This document shows positions 53,479-62,467 of a stretch of DNA of 64,000 nucleotides, one piece after another (positions within the stretch are counted from its first letter, which is position 1; every line of letters begins with the position of its first letter). The DNA is from Lactobacillales bacterium (lineage in GTDB: Bacteria; Bacillota; Bacilli; Lactobacillales; Streptococcaceae), in assembly GCA_031261705.1 (NCBI GenBank), contig JAISJD010000016.1, positions 1 through 64,000 of the forward strand. The letters are read 5' to 3'. Under the pieces are notes generated by a model, which made no database searches, was not told the DNA's origin, and saw only the letters and a list, made by a program, of their open reading frames with translations. The translations under genes were made by a program, and so were the position numbers.

Positions 53479-53506
53479 TCAATTCACCTCTTTAAAATTC
53501 TTTCAA

Positions 53507-54058
53507 TTATTGCTTCAGTAAATTGCGAAGTTTGGTTAATTGAGATTTTATGCTCCCATCAATAATTTGATGATTTGCTTCCACAATTACACCACCAACA
53601 ATTTCTTTATCAACTTTTTCTTCTAAATCTACTGTTTTAACGGCTAAACGTTGCGCTAAACCAACAGCAATTTGATTTTTTTGTTCATTTGTTAATGGAA
53701 CTGCAGTTGTTACCGTTCCACGGACAATCCCCATTTTCTCATCGTAACGTTCTTCAAAGTCATCAATAATAAATGGAAGATCAATCATACGTCCTGTATC
53801 AAAGGTGACACCAAGGAAATTTTGCACAATCTCACTATATCCAGAGGAAAGTTCTTTAAAAATTCCTTTTTTCTTATCCGGGCTTAATCGACTATCCGTA
53901 AGAACAGCACCGAGTTCAGGTACTCCTTGAAAGACTTCACGAACTTGCAGCAATTCTTCATAAACAGATGAAGATGTTCCTTTTTCTTCTGTTAACTCAA
54001 AAAGTGCCTTTCCGTAACGTTTTCCAATAGTAAATTTATCTAGCTTCATCGCTCTCAC
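53507..54058 (-). CDS. atpH: ATP synthase delta subunit
   Basis: Stator subunit linking F1 to the b dimer, 183 residues. Pattern RYGKALFELTEEKG, LTDSRLSPDKKKGIFKEL and the C-terminal VGGVIVEANHQIIDGSIKSQLTKLRNLL. Overlaps atpF by 23 bp. The next in-frame Met (residue 4) is an alternative start. Confidence 0.95.
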   Translation of the reverse strand: MRAMKLDKFTIGKRYGKALFELTEEKGTSSSVYEELLQVREVFQGVPELGAVLTDSRLSPDKKKGIFKELSSGYSEIVQNFLGVTFDTGRMIDLPFIIDDFEERYDEKMGIVRGTVTTAVPLTNEQKNQIAVGLAQRLAVKTVDLEEKVDKEIVGGVIVEANHQIIDGSIKSQLTKLRNLLKQ

Positions 54059-54569
54059 CTAACTTACGAACAAATGAGTCAATGATGTCTTGATGAGCAT
54101 CTGTGGTTAACTCTTTATTCAAGATTTTTGATGCGATTTGTAGAGATAATTCCGCTACATCACCTTTAACTGATGCAAGAGCTTCCGTACGTTCTTGTTC
54201 TATGTCAGTATTCGCTTTTTCTTTTTTGCGTTTTACTTCTTCTTCTGCATCAGTAATCATATTTTGACGACTTTTCGCAGCAGAATCTTTCGCATTTTGA
54301 ACAATCGTTGCGGCTTCTGTTCGAGAAGAAGCTAACTGAGTTTCGCGTTTTTTCGCTAATTGTTCCGCTTTATCACGCGCTTTTTCGGCTTCATCAATGT
54401 CACTTGAAATTTTATCTGCACGTTTTTCAAACATATCTGTAATATTTTTCCATGCAAATTTCTTAAGTAAGACTAATAGGATAATGAATGCACCACTAGC
54501 TACGATAATATTTCCAAGCATCGTTTGCGGTGTTACTGCTTCAGCAAGCATTAGCATTTGGTTCCACAC
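54036..54569 (-). CDS. atpF: ATP synthase b subunit
   Basis: Membrane-anchored stator, 177 residues: one N-terminal helix (TMLGNIIVASGAFIILLVLLKKF) and a long charged coiled coil. Start codon is GTG 54569 or ATG 54557 (residue 5), with GAGAGGAAG just upstream of both. Only 98 bp separate it from atpB, and the c-subunit gene that normally lies here is missing. Confidence 0.95.
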   Translation of the reverse strand: MWNQMLMLAEAVTPQTMLGNIIVASGAFIILLVLLKKFAWKNITDMFEKRADKISSDIDEAEKARDKAEQLAKKRETQLASSRTEAATIVQNAKDSAAKSRQNMITDAEEEVKRKKEKANTDIEQERTEALASVKGDVAELSLQIASKILNKELTTDAHQDIIDSFVRKLGESDEAR

Positions 54570-54667
54570 TTCCTCTCTAAAGTATCTAGTTGCTATCTAC
54601 TTAGTAGAATAGATGAAATCACTCTTTACACATAAGTAATTTCTTATTTTTATATTGTCGACTTCTT

Positions 54668-55384
54668 TTAATGTTCTTCGACAATTTTGTGACTCATGTA
54701 AACATTCATCAATGTTACAAAAATGAACGCTTGGATACATGAAATAAATACTGAAAATGCCGTCCAAAGTATTTCCAAAGGGATAGCAAGTGGCAATGTT
54801 AGTATGCCATGAGAATTTCCCACACTTGCAATAAGACTAAGTAATAGCTCCCCAGCGTAAATATTTCCGTAAAGCCGTAAACCTAAAGTTAGAAGGTTTG
54901 TAAATTCTTCCAGAATGTTCATTACTGCTAAGAACTTCATTGGTTTTCCATAATTTGCTACATAAGCTTTAAAACCAAAACGTTTAACACCCATAAAGCT
55001 CGCCATTAATACAACAATCAATGCCAATGTCAACGTAATCACTGGGTCAGCGGTTGGGCTTTTCCATAGATTTGTTTCGTTTCCTACTACAATTTTCGTT
55101 ACCAAACCGATATTATTAGCAACAAGTAAAAATGAGAATAACGAAAACGTAATAAATTGAAAATTGCGTACTTCCTTTTCTGGTAAATTATCTTTTACAA
55201 CGTTACCAGCAAAGTCCACGAACCATTCCAACACATTTTGTTTTCCTTTTGGTTTTAATTGTAAGTCACGACTTGCCCAATAAATGAGAGCAAAAACAAT
55301 TGCGACCGTGAGAAACGTCATGATTGTCACAGTACCGTCAAAGTATAGCGGGCCAATATGAAAAGTCCACGAATGTTCGTTCAC
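54668..55384 (-). CDS. atpB: ATP synthase a subunit
   Basis: Proton-channel subunit of Fo, 238 residues with five to six membrane helices. The essential Arg is Arg170 in LTLGLRLYGNIYAGELL, and the last helix AFSVFISCIQAFIFVTLMNVYMSH is typical. First gene of the operon; no atpI precedes it. The protein looks intact, although its rotor partner, subunit c, is not encoded nearby. Confidence 0.96.
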   Translation of the reverse strand: MNEHSWTFHIGPLYFDGTVTIMTFLTVAIVFALIYWASRDLQLKPKGKQNVLEWFVDFAGNVVKDNLPEKEVRNFQFITFSLFSFLLVANNIGLVTKIVVGNETNLWKSPTADPVITLTLALIVVLMASFMGVKRFGFKAYVANYGKPMKFLAVMNILEEFTNLLTLGLRLYGNIYAGELLLSLIASVGNSHGILTLPLAIPLEILWTAFSVFISCIQAFIFVTLMNVYMSHKIVEEH

Positions 55385-55414
55385 ATTGATTCACCTTCTT
55401 TCCTACCGATTGCC

Positions 55415-55468
55415 GCAGTTTGAGAAACTGCAATGAAAATTTCCTCTTGAAACATTACTAATGTTTCA
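55415..55468 (-). other. two perfect hairpins in the atp operon leader
   Basis: TGAAACATT-3-AATGTTTCA (55448-55468) and GCAGTTT-3-AAACTGC (55415-55431) lie one after the other in the transcript leader between promoter and atpB. Both have perfect arms and 3-nt loops; neither is followed by a T-run. They may stabilise the 5' end or control translation of atpB. Confidence 0.6.
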
Positions 55469-55483
55469 GAATAACCATTTGAT

Positions 55484-55512
55484 ATCATAGCACTTTACTT
55501 TGAAAATTACAA
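55484..55512 (-). promoter_or_regulatory. promoter of the ATP synthase operon
   Basis: -35 TTGTAA (55507-55512), 17-bp spacer, and extended -10 TGC-TATGAT (55484-55489) on the minus strand; predicted leader of about 95 nt. The 55385-55768 gap holds this promoter, two leader hairpins, a further hairpin near 55613 and the smpB terminator; no atpE- or atpI-like coding sequence is visible in any frame. Confidence 0.7.
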
Positions 55513-55612
55513 AAAATTTTCTTTCATTTTTGACACTTATTTCAATATGACAAAATAATAAATTTCCTCAGTAAAATAAGTGCTATTTCAAAAAATGGAA
55601 CAAGGAAAAACG

Positions 55613-55626
55613 GCTGATAAATCAGC
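55613..55626 (-). terminator. small hairpin, possible secondary terminator downstream of smpB
   Basis: Perfect stem GCTGAT/ATCAGC with a 2-nt gap, followed on the minus strand by CCGTTTTTCC. It could catch readthrough from smpB or mark a relic gene end. Confidence 0.35.
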
Positions 55627-55721
55627 ATTCACATACTCATATCGTATCATTGCAACTATATTTCTAAAAGTTAAACTATAAAAATATGCTAAAAAGAATA
55701 TTTCATAAATAGTTGTAAAAA

Positions 55722-55753
55722 GAAGATATTGAATTAGTCCCTTCAATACCTTC
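55722..55753 (-). terminator. terminator of the esterase-rnr-smpB group
   Basis: Stem GAAGGTATTGAA/TTCAATATCTTC (12 bp with one G-T pair, 8-nt loop) and five T bases on the minus strand, about 15 nt after the smpB stop. Confidence 0.9.
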
Positions 55754-55768
55754 TCTTCATGTCAATGA

Positions 55769-56233
55769 TTAACGATTTCTCGATTTTAACGTTCGATCAA
55801 TTTCACGTTTTATATCTTTACGCTTCATATCTTCCCGCTTATCGTATTGTTTCTTTCCTTTAGCTAGTCCAATCAGCACTTTCGCATAACCGTCTTTAAT
55901 ATAAACTTTTAAGGGAACTAAAGTAACCCCAGTATTCTTGGTTTCTCCGATTAAACGAGCAATCTGCTTTTTGTGCATTAAGAGCTTACGTGTACGAAGC
56001 GGATCATGATTAAAGATATTTCCTTGTTCGTAAGGACTGATATGCACGTTCATTAACCACGCTTCCCCATTTCTAATCTGAGCATACCCGTCCTTTAGGT
56101 TAATCCGAGAATTTCGGATAGACTTAATTTCTGTACCTTGCAAGACGATTCCCGCTTCAATCGTATCAATAATGGAATAGTCATGCCGCGCTTTTTTGTT
56201 TTGCGCAATTAGTTTTCCTTCTCCTTTTGGCAA
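55769..56233 (-). CDS. smpB: SsrA-binding protein SmpB
   Basis: Delivers tmRNA to stalled ribosomes. The 154 residues show [53 protein letters not shown] and the C-terminal basic tail [22 protein letters not shown]. Start TTG 56233 with AGGTGAAG upstream. It follows rnr by 17 bp. The ssrA RNA gene is not next to it. Confidence 0.97.
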   Translation of the reverse strand: MPKGEGKLIAQNKKARHDYSIIDTIEAGIVLQGTEIKSIRNSRINLKDGYAQIRNGEAWLMNVHISPYEQGNIFNHDPLRTRKLLMHKKQIARLIGETKNTGVTLVPLKVYIKDGYAKVLIGLAKGKKQYDKREDMKRKDIKREIDRTLKSRNR

Positions 56234-56250
56234 CTTTCTTCACCTACCAA

Positions 56251-58617
56251 TTATTTTTTCTTTTTCCCTTTTTTAGCGACCGCTTTATAGAAAGGCTTTT
56301 TCCCTGTCTTTTTCGGTTTCTTCGCTTTTTTCTTATCATAGGGGGCGGTATATTCTTTATGTTTTCCTTGTTTTCTACGATCCTTCCGGTTTTTCCCTTG
56401 CCGTTCCTTGTCGTTTCTCCACTTTTTATCTCTCGTATTTGGTGCTTCAAGTGGAGTGACTGCTTCTGCACTAACAAATGAAAAATCAATTTCGCGCGTG
56501 TCAGGGTCTGCCTTTTCTACCTTCACCACTACTTTTTGACCTAGCTTAAAGGTGGTACCCGTCCGTTCACCAACAAGTGCCATATGCTTTTCAATATAAT
56601 GGAAGTAATCATGTTTCAAGCTGTTGATGTGAATTAAGCCTTCAATCGTATTAGGTAATTCGACAAAGAAACCAAACTTCATGACTGAGCTAATAATTCC
56701 TTCAAATTCTTCCCCAATCTTATCTGACATATATTCTGCTTTCTTCATTGCATCTACTTCACGTTCTGTTTCAACGGCTCTACGTTCCATTTGCGAACTA
56801 TGGTCGGCAATTTCAGGTAAGACTAATGCCCATTTTTCTTGACGTTTTTCACTCTTTGTTTCCATATAACTACGAATTAACCGATGTACAATCAAATCTG
56901 GATACCGGCGAATTGGCGAAGTGAAATGTGTGTAATACTCCGCTGCCAAACCGTAATGTCCGTAATTCGTTTCAGAATAACGTGCTTGTTGCAAACTACG
57001 AAGTAACATGGTGTTAATCACCATTTCTTCTGGCTTCCCATTAACCTGTTCTAAAACGTTTTGTAATTCCTTTGGTTCAAGATGTTCCGTTGTTCCATTG
57101 ATGACGATCCCAAAAACTGATGCAAAATCAAAAAATCGTTCTAATTTTTCTGCTTTGGGATGTTCATGTACGCGGTAGATAAATGGTAGCTTTGCCTCAG
57201 AAAAATGTCTTGCCACTGTTTCGTTTGCAGCCAACATAAAGGATTCAATCAGGCGTTCGCCAAGTCCACGCATCCGTAACAAAATCTCTTGGGGGTGTCC
57301 GTTTTCATCAACAACTACTTTCGCTTCATGATCCTCAAAGCTGATAGCCCCTCTACGTTCACGCATCGCTTCTAAAATTTTATGAAGTTCTCCCATTTGC
57401 TCAAACATTGGGACAAGTTCTGCATAGCGCTCCATCGTTTCCTCGTCTTTTTCTTCCAAAATCAAATTCACATCGCTATAAGTCATGCGTTCTGTTGTTT
57501 GAATGACACTTTGGAAAATATCATAATTCACGATTGTTCCATTTTCATCAATTTCCATTTCACAACTCATGGTTAGGCGTGGCACCTTTGGATTTAAGGA
57601 ACAAATTCCATTACTTAGCCGTTGAGGCAACATTGGAATCACACGATCTGTCAAATACACACTGGTCGCTCTATCGCTCGCTTCCAAATCAAGGACAGAG
57701 TTTTCCGTTACGTAATAAGAAACGTCTGCAATATGCACGCCCAAATGGAAATGTCCATTTTCTAGTTTCCAAACTGTAACCGCATCATCTAAATCTTTTG
57801 CATCTGCTCCGTCAATCGTCACAATTAATTGATCGCGTAAATCACGCCGTCCTTCTAAATCCTCTTTACGAATCTTATCAGGCACCTTATCCGCTGCTTT
57901 CAATACTTGCTCTGGAAATTCTGGTGAAATACCGTGTGCATGAACAATCTGCAAAATATCCATTCCCGGATCGTTCACATGACCGACAACTTTAGTAACA
58001 ATTCCCTGCATACTTTTTGGAAATTCTCTATCAGGATAGTGGGTTAATTCAAGAATGACCACACTCCCCTCGACTGGGCGAACTCCCTCAGCTTCTACAT
58101 AAGCTGTATATTGAGCAATCTTTTTATCCTTTGGCGCCACAAAACCGTATAAATCCGTTTCTTCCACTTCATCATCAGTATAGGCAGAGAAAACACCAAC
58201 AATCTGTGTTGTTGCGCGCTTCACTACGGAAAGCACTTGCCCCTCTGCTCCCTTATCTCCAAATGGGCTTGCCGGACGTAAGATATCAAGTGTCACTGTA
58301 TCGCCGTCCATAGCAAAGCTTGTCGCACCAGTTGGAATAAATACATCCGGTTCTTCTGGATCAATTGTCACAAAACCAAATCCGCGTTCATTGGCACGAA
58401 AAATTCCTTCAAGCACCACATTAGGTTGTGGTAGGAAAATCTTTCCTTTACGGTTAAACTCAACCTGCTTATCCCGTTCCATTTGGGCTACAGTTTGTAC
58501 CAATAATTTAAAATCACTTGATTTATTTAGTTCCAAACCGTGCGCTAATTCTTCCATAGAGATACTTTTTTTCTTCATTGATTCTAAGTAACTCACTATT
58601 TTTTCTTTAATACTCAT
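56251..58617 (-). CDS. rnr: ribonuclease R
   Basis: 3'-5' exoribonuclease that degrades structured RNA and works with SmpB/tmRNA. The 788 residues run: N-terminal winged helix, cold-shock domains, RNB catalytic domain with IDGADAKDLDDAVTV holding the metal-binding Asp residues, S1 domain (GEEFEGIISSVMKFGFFVEL) and a very Lys/Arg-rich C-terminal tail of about 65 residues. ATG with GAGGAAA upstream. Ten bases after the esterase gene. Confidence 0.97.
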   Translation of the reverse strand: MSIKEKIVSYLESMKKKSISMEELAHGLELNKSSDFKLLVQTVAQMERDKQVEFNRKGKIFLPQPNVVLEGIFRANERGFGFVTIDPEEPDVFIPTGATSFAMDGDTVTLDILRPASPFGDKGAEGQVLSVVKRATTQIVGVFSAYTDDEVEETDLYGFVAPKDKKIAQYTAYVEAEGVRPVEGSVVILELTHYPDREFPKSMQGIVTKVVGHVNDPGMDILQIVHAHGISPEFPEQVLKAADKVPDKIRKEDLEGRRDLRDQLIVTIDGADAKDLDDAVTVWKLENGHFHLGVHIADVSYYVTENSVLDLEASDRATSVYLTDRVIPMLPQRLSNGICSLNPKVPRLTMSCEMEIDENGTIVNYDIFQSVIQTTERMTYSDVNLILEEKDEETMERYAELVPMFEQMGELHKILEAMRERRGAISFEDHEAKVVVDENGHPQEILLRMRGLGERLIESFMLAANETVARHFSEAKLPFIYRVHEHPKAEKLERFFDFASVFGIVINGTTEHLEPKELQNVLEQVNGKPEEMVINTMLLRSLQQARYSETNYGHYGLAAEYYTHFTSPIRRYPDLIVHRLIRSYMETKSEKRQEKWALVLPEIADHSSQMERRAVETEREVDAMKKAEYMSDKIGEEFEGIISSVMKFGFFVELPNTIEGLIHINSLKHDYFHYIEKHMALVGERTGTTFKLGQKVVVKVEKADPDTREIDFSFVSAEAVTPLEAPNTRDKKWRNDKERQGKNRKDRRKQGKHKEYTAPYDKKKAKKPKKTGKKPFYKAVAKKGKKKK

Positions 58618-58626
58618 TTTTTTCCT

Positions 58627-59373
58627 CTATTTTTCTTCCCAAGCAAGTGTTGCTAAAAAGTCAACTACATCTCGCTCTAACTCTTTTCGCTCTTTTCCTA
58701 TGGTAATGACATGCGTACTCTTTGGATACCAGCAGGTGGTCACTTTTGTCTGTGCCAAGGCCTTTGCCGTGTCATAGACCGTTAGCGAATCTATCATTTC
58801 ATCTTCCCCAGCTTGTGCTAGAAATATTGGTACTGAAACTTTTCCTAATCGTTCGCCCACACCACTAGCGAATGTTTGAATGCCTTGTAATATTAAAGGA
58901 GATTTTTCATCTACTTCTTGAAGTATAGAACCTTTTTCCACTTGTGCCAACTCTAATACTTTTTCAGCATAAATTTTAAAATTTTCCACGACATGATTTT
59001 TTTCTTTCGAGAAAATGGGGGAACAAAAAGCCCCGCCACCAATGAAAAATGATTCCTGTGTTAGTTGATTCAAAGCAAAGATACCACCCATGGATAAACC
59101 AAATACCGCAGCTTGTGTAAATCCTTCCTCTTTAAGAAATGCCACCCAGCGCTTTACATCTTTTTCCCAAACGCTTGGAGACTCGTTAAGAATATCTAAT
59201 GGGTTTAATGTTCCATGTCCCGAAAACATCGGAGAATAAATCGAATACTCCTTTTCTTCTAATACTCTTGCTAACATACGAACATCATTTGGACTTCCTG
59301 CATAGGCGTGTAAAAGTAACACCACTGAACGTCCTTGTTTTACATATAATTCCTTTGGTAAGCTCACTTTCAA
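58627..59373 (-). CDS. est: carboxylesterase (alpha/beta hydrolase, Est30-like)
   Basis: A 248-residue serine hydrolase: LLLHAYAGSPNDVRML (oxyanion region), nucleophile Ser in GLSMGG, Asp in the AGEDEMID segment and His in STHVITIGKERKEL. This matches the Est30/YvaK family encoded between secG and rnr. Natural substrate unknown. Start TTG 59373 after AGGTGAAG. Confidence 0.92.
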   Translation of the reverse strand: MKVSLPKELYVKQGRSVVLLLHAYAGSPNDVRMLARVLEEKEYSIYSPMFSGHGTLNPLDILNESPSVWEKDVKRWVAFLKEEGFTQAAVFGLSMGGIFALNQLTQESFFIGGGAFCSPIFSKEKNHVVENFKIYAEKVLELAQVEKGSILQEVDEKSPLILQGIQTFASGVGERLGKVSVPIFLAQAGEDEMIDSLTVYDTAKALAQTKVTTCWYPKSTHVITIGKERKELERDVVDFLATLAWEEK

Positions 59374-59428
59374 CCTTACTTCACCTCATAATCTTTCTTT
59401 TTCTATTGTAGCATATATGGCACAAGAA

Positions 59429-59453
59429 AAGGCTTGGACACTGCCCAAGCCTT
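59429..59453 (-). terminator. terminator of secG
   Basis: Perfect stem AAGGCTTGG/CCAAGCCTT (7-nt loop), then TTTCTTG on the minus strand. Lies between secG and the esterase gene, so downstream genes depend on readthrough or their own promoter. Confidence 0.75.
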
Positions 59454-59466
59454 GAAAGATATCAAA

Positions 59467-59703
59467 TTATTTTGAAGAAAGTAAAACTAATAGAAACGCT
59501 ACAAGTAACCATATCCCACCTAAGATAGCGGTAGTACGTTGCATGACTGCTTCAAATCCACGAGCCTTCTGTTTTCCGAATAATTGATCTGCACCACCAG
59601 TGAATGCACTAGCTGCACTGTTTTGTTTACTTGGTTGTAGCATTACCGTTATCACGATTAGAACGGATAAAATAAGCATGATTGCTATTAAAAAGTTATA
59701 CAT
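59467..59703 (-). CDS. secG: preprotein translocase subunit SecG
   Basis: Small SecYEG subunit, 78 residues, two membrane helices (residues 2-22 and 55-75) joined by a loop with VMLQPSKQNSAASAFTGGADQLFG, the SecG hallmark. Start is ATG 59703 with AAGGAGG upstream; the open frame is 20 codons longer. Heads the secG-est-rnr-smpB cluster. Confidence 0.96.
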   Translation of the reverse strand: MYNFLIAIMLILSVLIVITVMLQPSKQNSAASAFTGGADQLFGKQKARGFEAVMQRTTAILGGIWLLVAFLLVLLSSK

Positions 59704-59791
59704 AACGATTAACCTCCTTACTTTCACGAGTTTCAGCACTCCTATTTTATCATAACTTTTCATTGAAAGCTAGACAGGAAGTCAAAACAGA

Positions 59792-60424
59792 TTACTTTAT
59801 TACTAAACCAAGTAATAAAGAAAAGTAGAGGGCTTGTTCTTCATTAACCTTTACCCCTTTTAGCAATTCTTGCGTGACATCCAATTTTTTAAAGGTCGAC
59901 GTGGATAAATCGAGCCCTTTTAAATTTGTTCCCCATAACATCATTTCATCTATATCACAATGGAAAATTTCTAAATTTTTATTTTTGCATTCGATGAACG
60001 TAGCACTTTTCATAGTGCATTCTTCAAAACGAACATTTGTAAACTGTCCCATGCCAAAGGAAGCAAAATTCAGAATACAGGAAGAAAAAAGAATGTTTTT
60101 TAGATAGCTTTCTTCAAGCTTTATGCCAAGTAGCTTACAGTTTTTAAATTCACAACGATAAATTCCTGCTTTAAAGAAATGGGCATTGGATAAGTCACAA
60201 TTTTCAAACACACAATCTAAAAATTCAACCCCTTCAAAATCAACCTCATCAAAAATAACGCTTTTAAATTTACACCCTGAAAAGCTAGGTTTATAAATTA
60301 TCGCTTCAGATATTGTTTCATTCTGCAAAAAAACATTTCCTAAATGATAATCCTCATCTTCATAAATTGCTGCAAATTTCCCCACAGGAATGGTCTCAGG
60401 TATTCTTGGTAGCTCTCGTTTCAA
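59792..60424 (-). CDS. pentapeptide-repeat protein
   Basis: A 210-residue protein with about 25 imperfect A(D/N)LXX-type repeats from residue 45 to 185 (for example CKFKSVIFDEVDFEGVEFLD), which should fold into a right-handed quadrilateral beta helix. A short non-repeat N-terminus and a helical C-terminus flank it, giving the size and layout of Qnr-type gyrase-protecting proteins, but family membership cannot be decided by eye. ATG has no strong ribosome site. Stands between secG and the SDR remnant. Confidence 0.8.
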   Translation of the reverse strand: MKRELPRIPETIPVGKFAAIYEDEDYHLGNVFLQNETISEAIIYKPSFSGCKFKSVIFDEVDFEGVEFLDCVFENCDLSNAHFFKAGIYRCEFKNCKLLGIKLEESYLKNILFSSCILNFASFGMGQFTNVRFEECTMKSATFIECKNKNLEIFHCDIDEMMLWGTNLKGLDLSTSTFKKLDVTQELLKGVKVNEEQALYFSLLLGLVIK

Positions 60425-60483
60425 TAGTTTGCCTTCTTTCTTGATTCACTCTGTTTCATTATAGCGTAAATCGGCAAGAAGAA

Positions 60484-60954
60484 CTACTTAGTTTGAGGCA
60501 AGCCAACCACTGGCGTTTGCCCAGTGATATAGCTTGCTGAGTCCAATGCTAAAAATAATACTGCCTCGACAATTTCTTTAGGTTTTCCTCTCCGTGAAAG
60601 AGTTAATTTTTCTTCTAATGCTTTTGGAACAAGCGGATTAACATATTTTTCTGTAGTTATTTCAGTGGGAATACTTCCGGGAGCTACCGTATTTACTCGA
60701 ATATTCTTTTTCCCGTAAATATTCGCCAAGCCCTTCGTTAGCTATCCACGCCGGCTTTACTGATTTCTTAAATCAAATACAATGCCACGAATATTTTTAT
60801 CAAATAACTGAACTACTTGTTCCACAGAGCTTTTCTTTGACCCAAAAATAATCACCTCGGCACCTGATTCAACAAAATTTCTAGCAACTGCTAACCCAAT
60901 GCCACAAGTTCCACCTGTCACAAACACTCGTTTTCCAGAAAAATCAAAACTCAT
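60484..60954 (-). pseudogene. short-chain dehydrogenase/reductase gene with internal deletion
   Basis: The 5' part codes for the Rossmann start (FVTGGTCGIG at 13-20, then a conserved strand up to VFDLRN, about 65 codons). The 3' part codes for GLANIYGKKNIRVNTVAPG through YITGQTPVVGL, the C-terminal 80 residues. The junction keeps SKAGVDS in one frame and TKGLA in another, so about 80-90 codons, with the catalytic Ser and Tyr, are lost and one base is missing. A ribosome site AAGGAGAG still precedes the ATG, a few bases after the ABC ATPase gene. Confidence 0.85.
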
Positions 60955-60972
60955 ACTCTCTCCTTTCAAAAG

Positions 60973-61731
60973 TTAGATGACATAATCCAGATGTAAATCA
61001 GGAATGATTCTAGCCAGAAATTGCTGTGTCCGTTCTTTCTTTGGCAAAGTAAAAATTTCTTCCGGTGTGCCTCTTTCAATAACGATACCCCCGTCCATGA
61101 AAACAACCTGTGTCGCTACATCTCTGGCAAAACTCATTTCATGTGTGACAACAACCATCGTCATTCCTTCTTTAGCAAGTTCTTTCATGAGCTGTAGAAT
61201 TTCCCCTACAAGCTCAGGATCTAAAGCCGAGGTTGGTTCGTCAAACAAAATCATATCAGGTTTTACCGCAATCGCTCTAGCTATTCCTACTCGTTGCTGT
61301 TGCCCGCCAGATAGTTGTGAGGGATAATAATTTTCAAATTCCGAGAGTCCAACCTTAGTTAACGCCTCACGAGCAATCTTGTCAGCTACCTTATGAGGAA
61401 TTTTTCGACCGATAATTAAGCCCTCTTTGATATTTTCTAAGGCTGTTTTGTTCGCAAATAAATTATAATTTTGAAAAACGAATGCCGTTTTCCGACGAAA
61501 GAGAAGTATTTCTTTTTTTGTAATGGATTGAAATTCTGCACGAACTCCGTCTAGTTCAATTTCCCCAAGCTCTGCACGTTCGAGAAAATTTAAACTTCTT
61601 AAAAAAGTTGTTTTCCCAGAACCGCTTGGACCTAGAATTACCACCACATCGCCTTTATTAACAGATAAATCGACCCCACGCAACACTTCTTTATCATGAA
61701 ATTTCTTGTGTAAGTTTGTTACTTTTAACAT
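60973..61731 (-). CDS. amino-acid ABC transporter ATP-binding protein (cystine-type)
   Basis: A 252-residue importer ATPase: Walker A GPSGSGKT (34-41), Q-loop FVFQNYNLF, signature LSGGQQQR (140-147), Walker [12 protein letters not shown] and H-loop THE. It powers the two permeases encoded upstream. The order binding protein, two permeases, ATPase matches the B. subtilis tcyJKLMN cystine locus; cystine is the best guess, other polar amino acids are possible. Overlaps the permease gene by 38 bp; GGAAAGGGAG ribosome site. Confidence 0.92.
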   Translation of the reverse strand: MLKVTNLHKKFHDKEVLRGVDLSVNKGDVVVILGPSGSGKTTFLRSLNFLERAELGEIELDGVRAEFQSITKKEILLFRRKTAFVFQNYNLFANKTALENIKEGLIIGRKIPHKVADKIAREALTKVGLSEFENYYPSQLSGGQQQRVGIARAIAVKPDMILFDEPTSALDPELVGEILQLMKELAKEGMTMVVVTHEMSFARDVATQVVFMDGGIVIERGTPEEIFTLPKKERTQQFLARIIPDLHLDYVI

Positions 61732-62467
61732 GCTCCCTTTCCTCCAATCGAATATTTTCCACTTTCTTGGGCGCAGCTTTGCTAGAAATCTGAAATTTAT
61801 CTTCTAATCTAGTAAATGCAAATTGAATGACACTGCATAAAAGAATGTAGATAATAAAAATAACTAAATAACTTTCTGTATAATGATATCCGTAAGCTGC
61901 TTCCACCTTTGCAATCGCTGTAATATCTTTAACCGTCATAACAAACACAAGTGATGTCCCTTTGACAATAGCAATCGTTAAATTACAAATATTAGGCAAA
62001 GCGGAAACGAGTGCTTGGGGAATAATAATTCTTCGATAAGCCTGTGGAGTCGTTAATCCACTTGACCAAGCAGCCTCAAGTTGTCCAACATTTACCGTTT
62101 GAATCGCTGAACGAAACACTTCTGAAAGACTTCCAACCGTCGTCAAAACAAACACCAAACAAGCATAGATCAATGGATTGAACTTAAAAACATCTATGGA
62201 AGACCCTAAACTTTTAAACAATTGATTCAACGAGCTTGGAATCGCACTGTAAAAAACTAAGATTAGAAGAATGAGCGGTGTTGCTCGAATAATTGATGTA
62301 TAAAGCGCTGCTAATTGCGAAAAGAACGGCACCTTATAAACACGAGCCAGAGCCCAGAAAAAAGCAACCGGTGTGGCAAATACTAAGGCTACTCCTGTAA
62401 TTAAGAGCGTCACTGGAACGCCTCTAAGAGTAAGAAAAAAGGTTTGAATGATGTAAGCAATATCCAT
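61694..62467 (-). CDS. amino-acid ABC transporter permease (second)
   Basis: A 257-residue HisM/GlnP-type permease with about five membrane helices and the ATPase-docking EAA-type loop [26 protein letters not shown] charged C-terminal tail (about 40 residues) is longer than usual and reads over the ATPase start. Its ATG touches the stop of the first permease, so translation is coupled. Confidence 0.9.
   Translation of the reverse strand: MDIAYIIQTFFLTLRGVPVTLLITGVALVFATPVAFFWALARVYKVPFFSQLAALYTSIIRATPLILLILVFYSAIPSSLNQLFKSLGSSIDVFKFNPLIYACLVFVLTTVGSLSEVFRSAIQTVNVGQLEAAWSSGLTTPQAYRRIIIPQALVSALPNICNLTIAIVKGTSLVFVMTVKDITAIAKVEAAYGYHYTESYLVIFIIYILLCSVIQFAFTRLEDKFQISSKAAPKKVENIRLEEREHVKSNKLTQEIS

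Noticed and set aside
54570-54667. Short or degenerate atpE in the atpB-atpF gap
   Set aside because: 98 bp cannot hold a c subunit, and no Gly-rich hydrophobic translation appears in any frame.
55640-55768. tmRNA (ssrA) gene next to smpB
   Set aside because: The space after smpB holds only a terminator, a small hairpin and the atp promoter; no tRNA-like ends or tag-coding frame are visible.
56244-56489. Separate small basic protein overlapping the end of rnr
   Set aside because: It is a frame-shifted reading of the Lys-rich tail of RNase R, without its own start signals.
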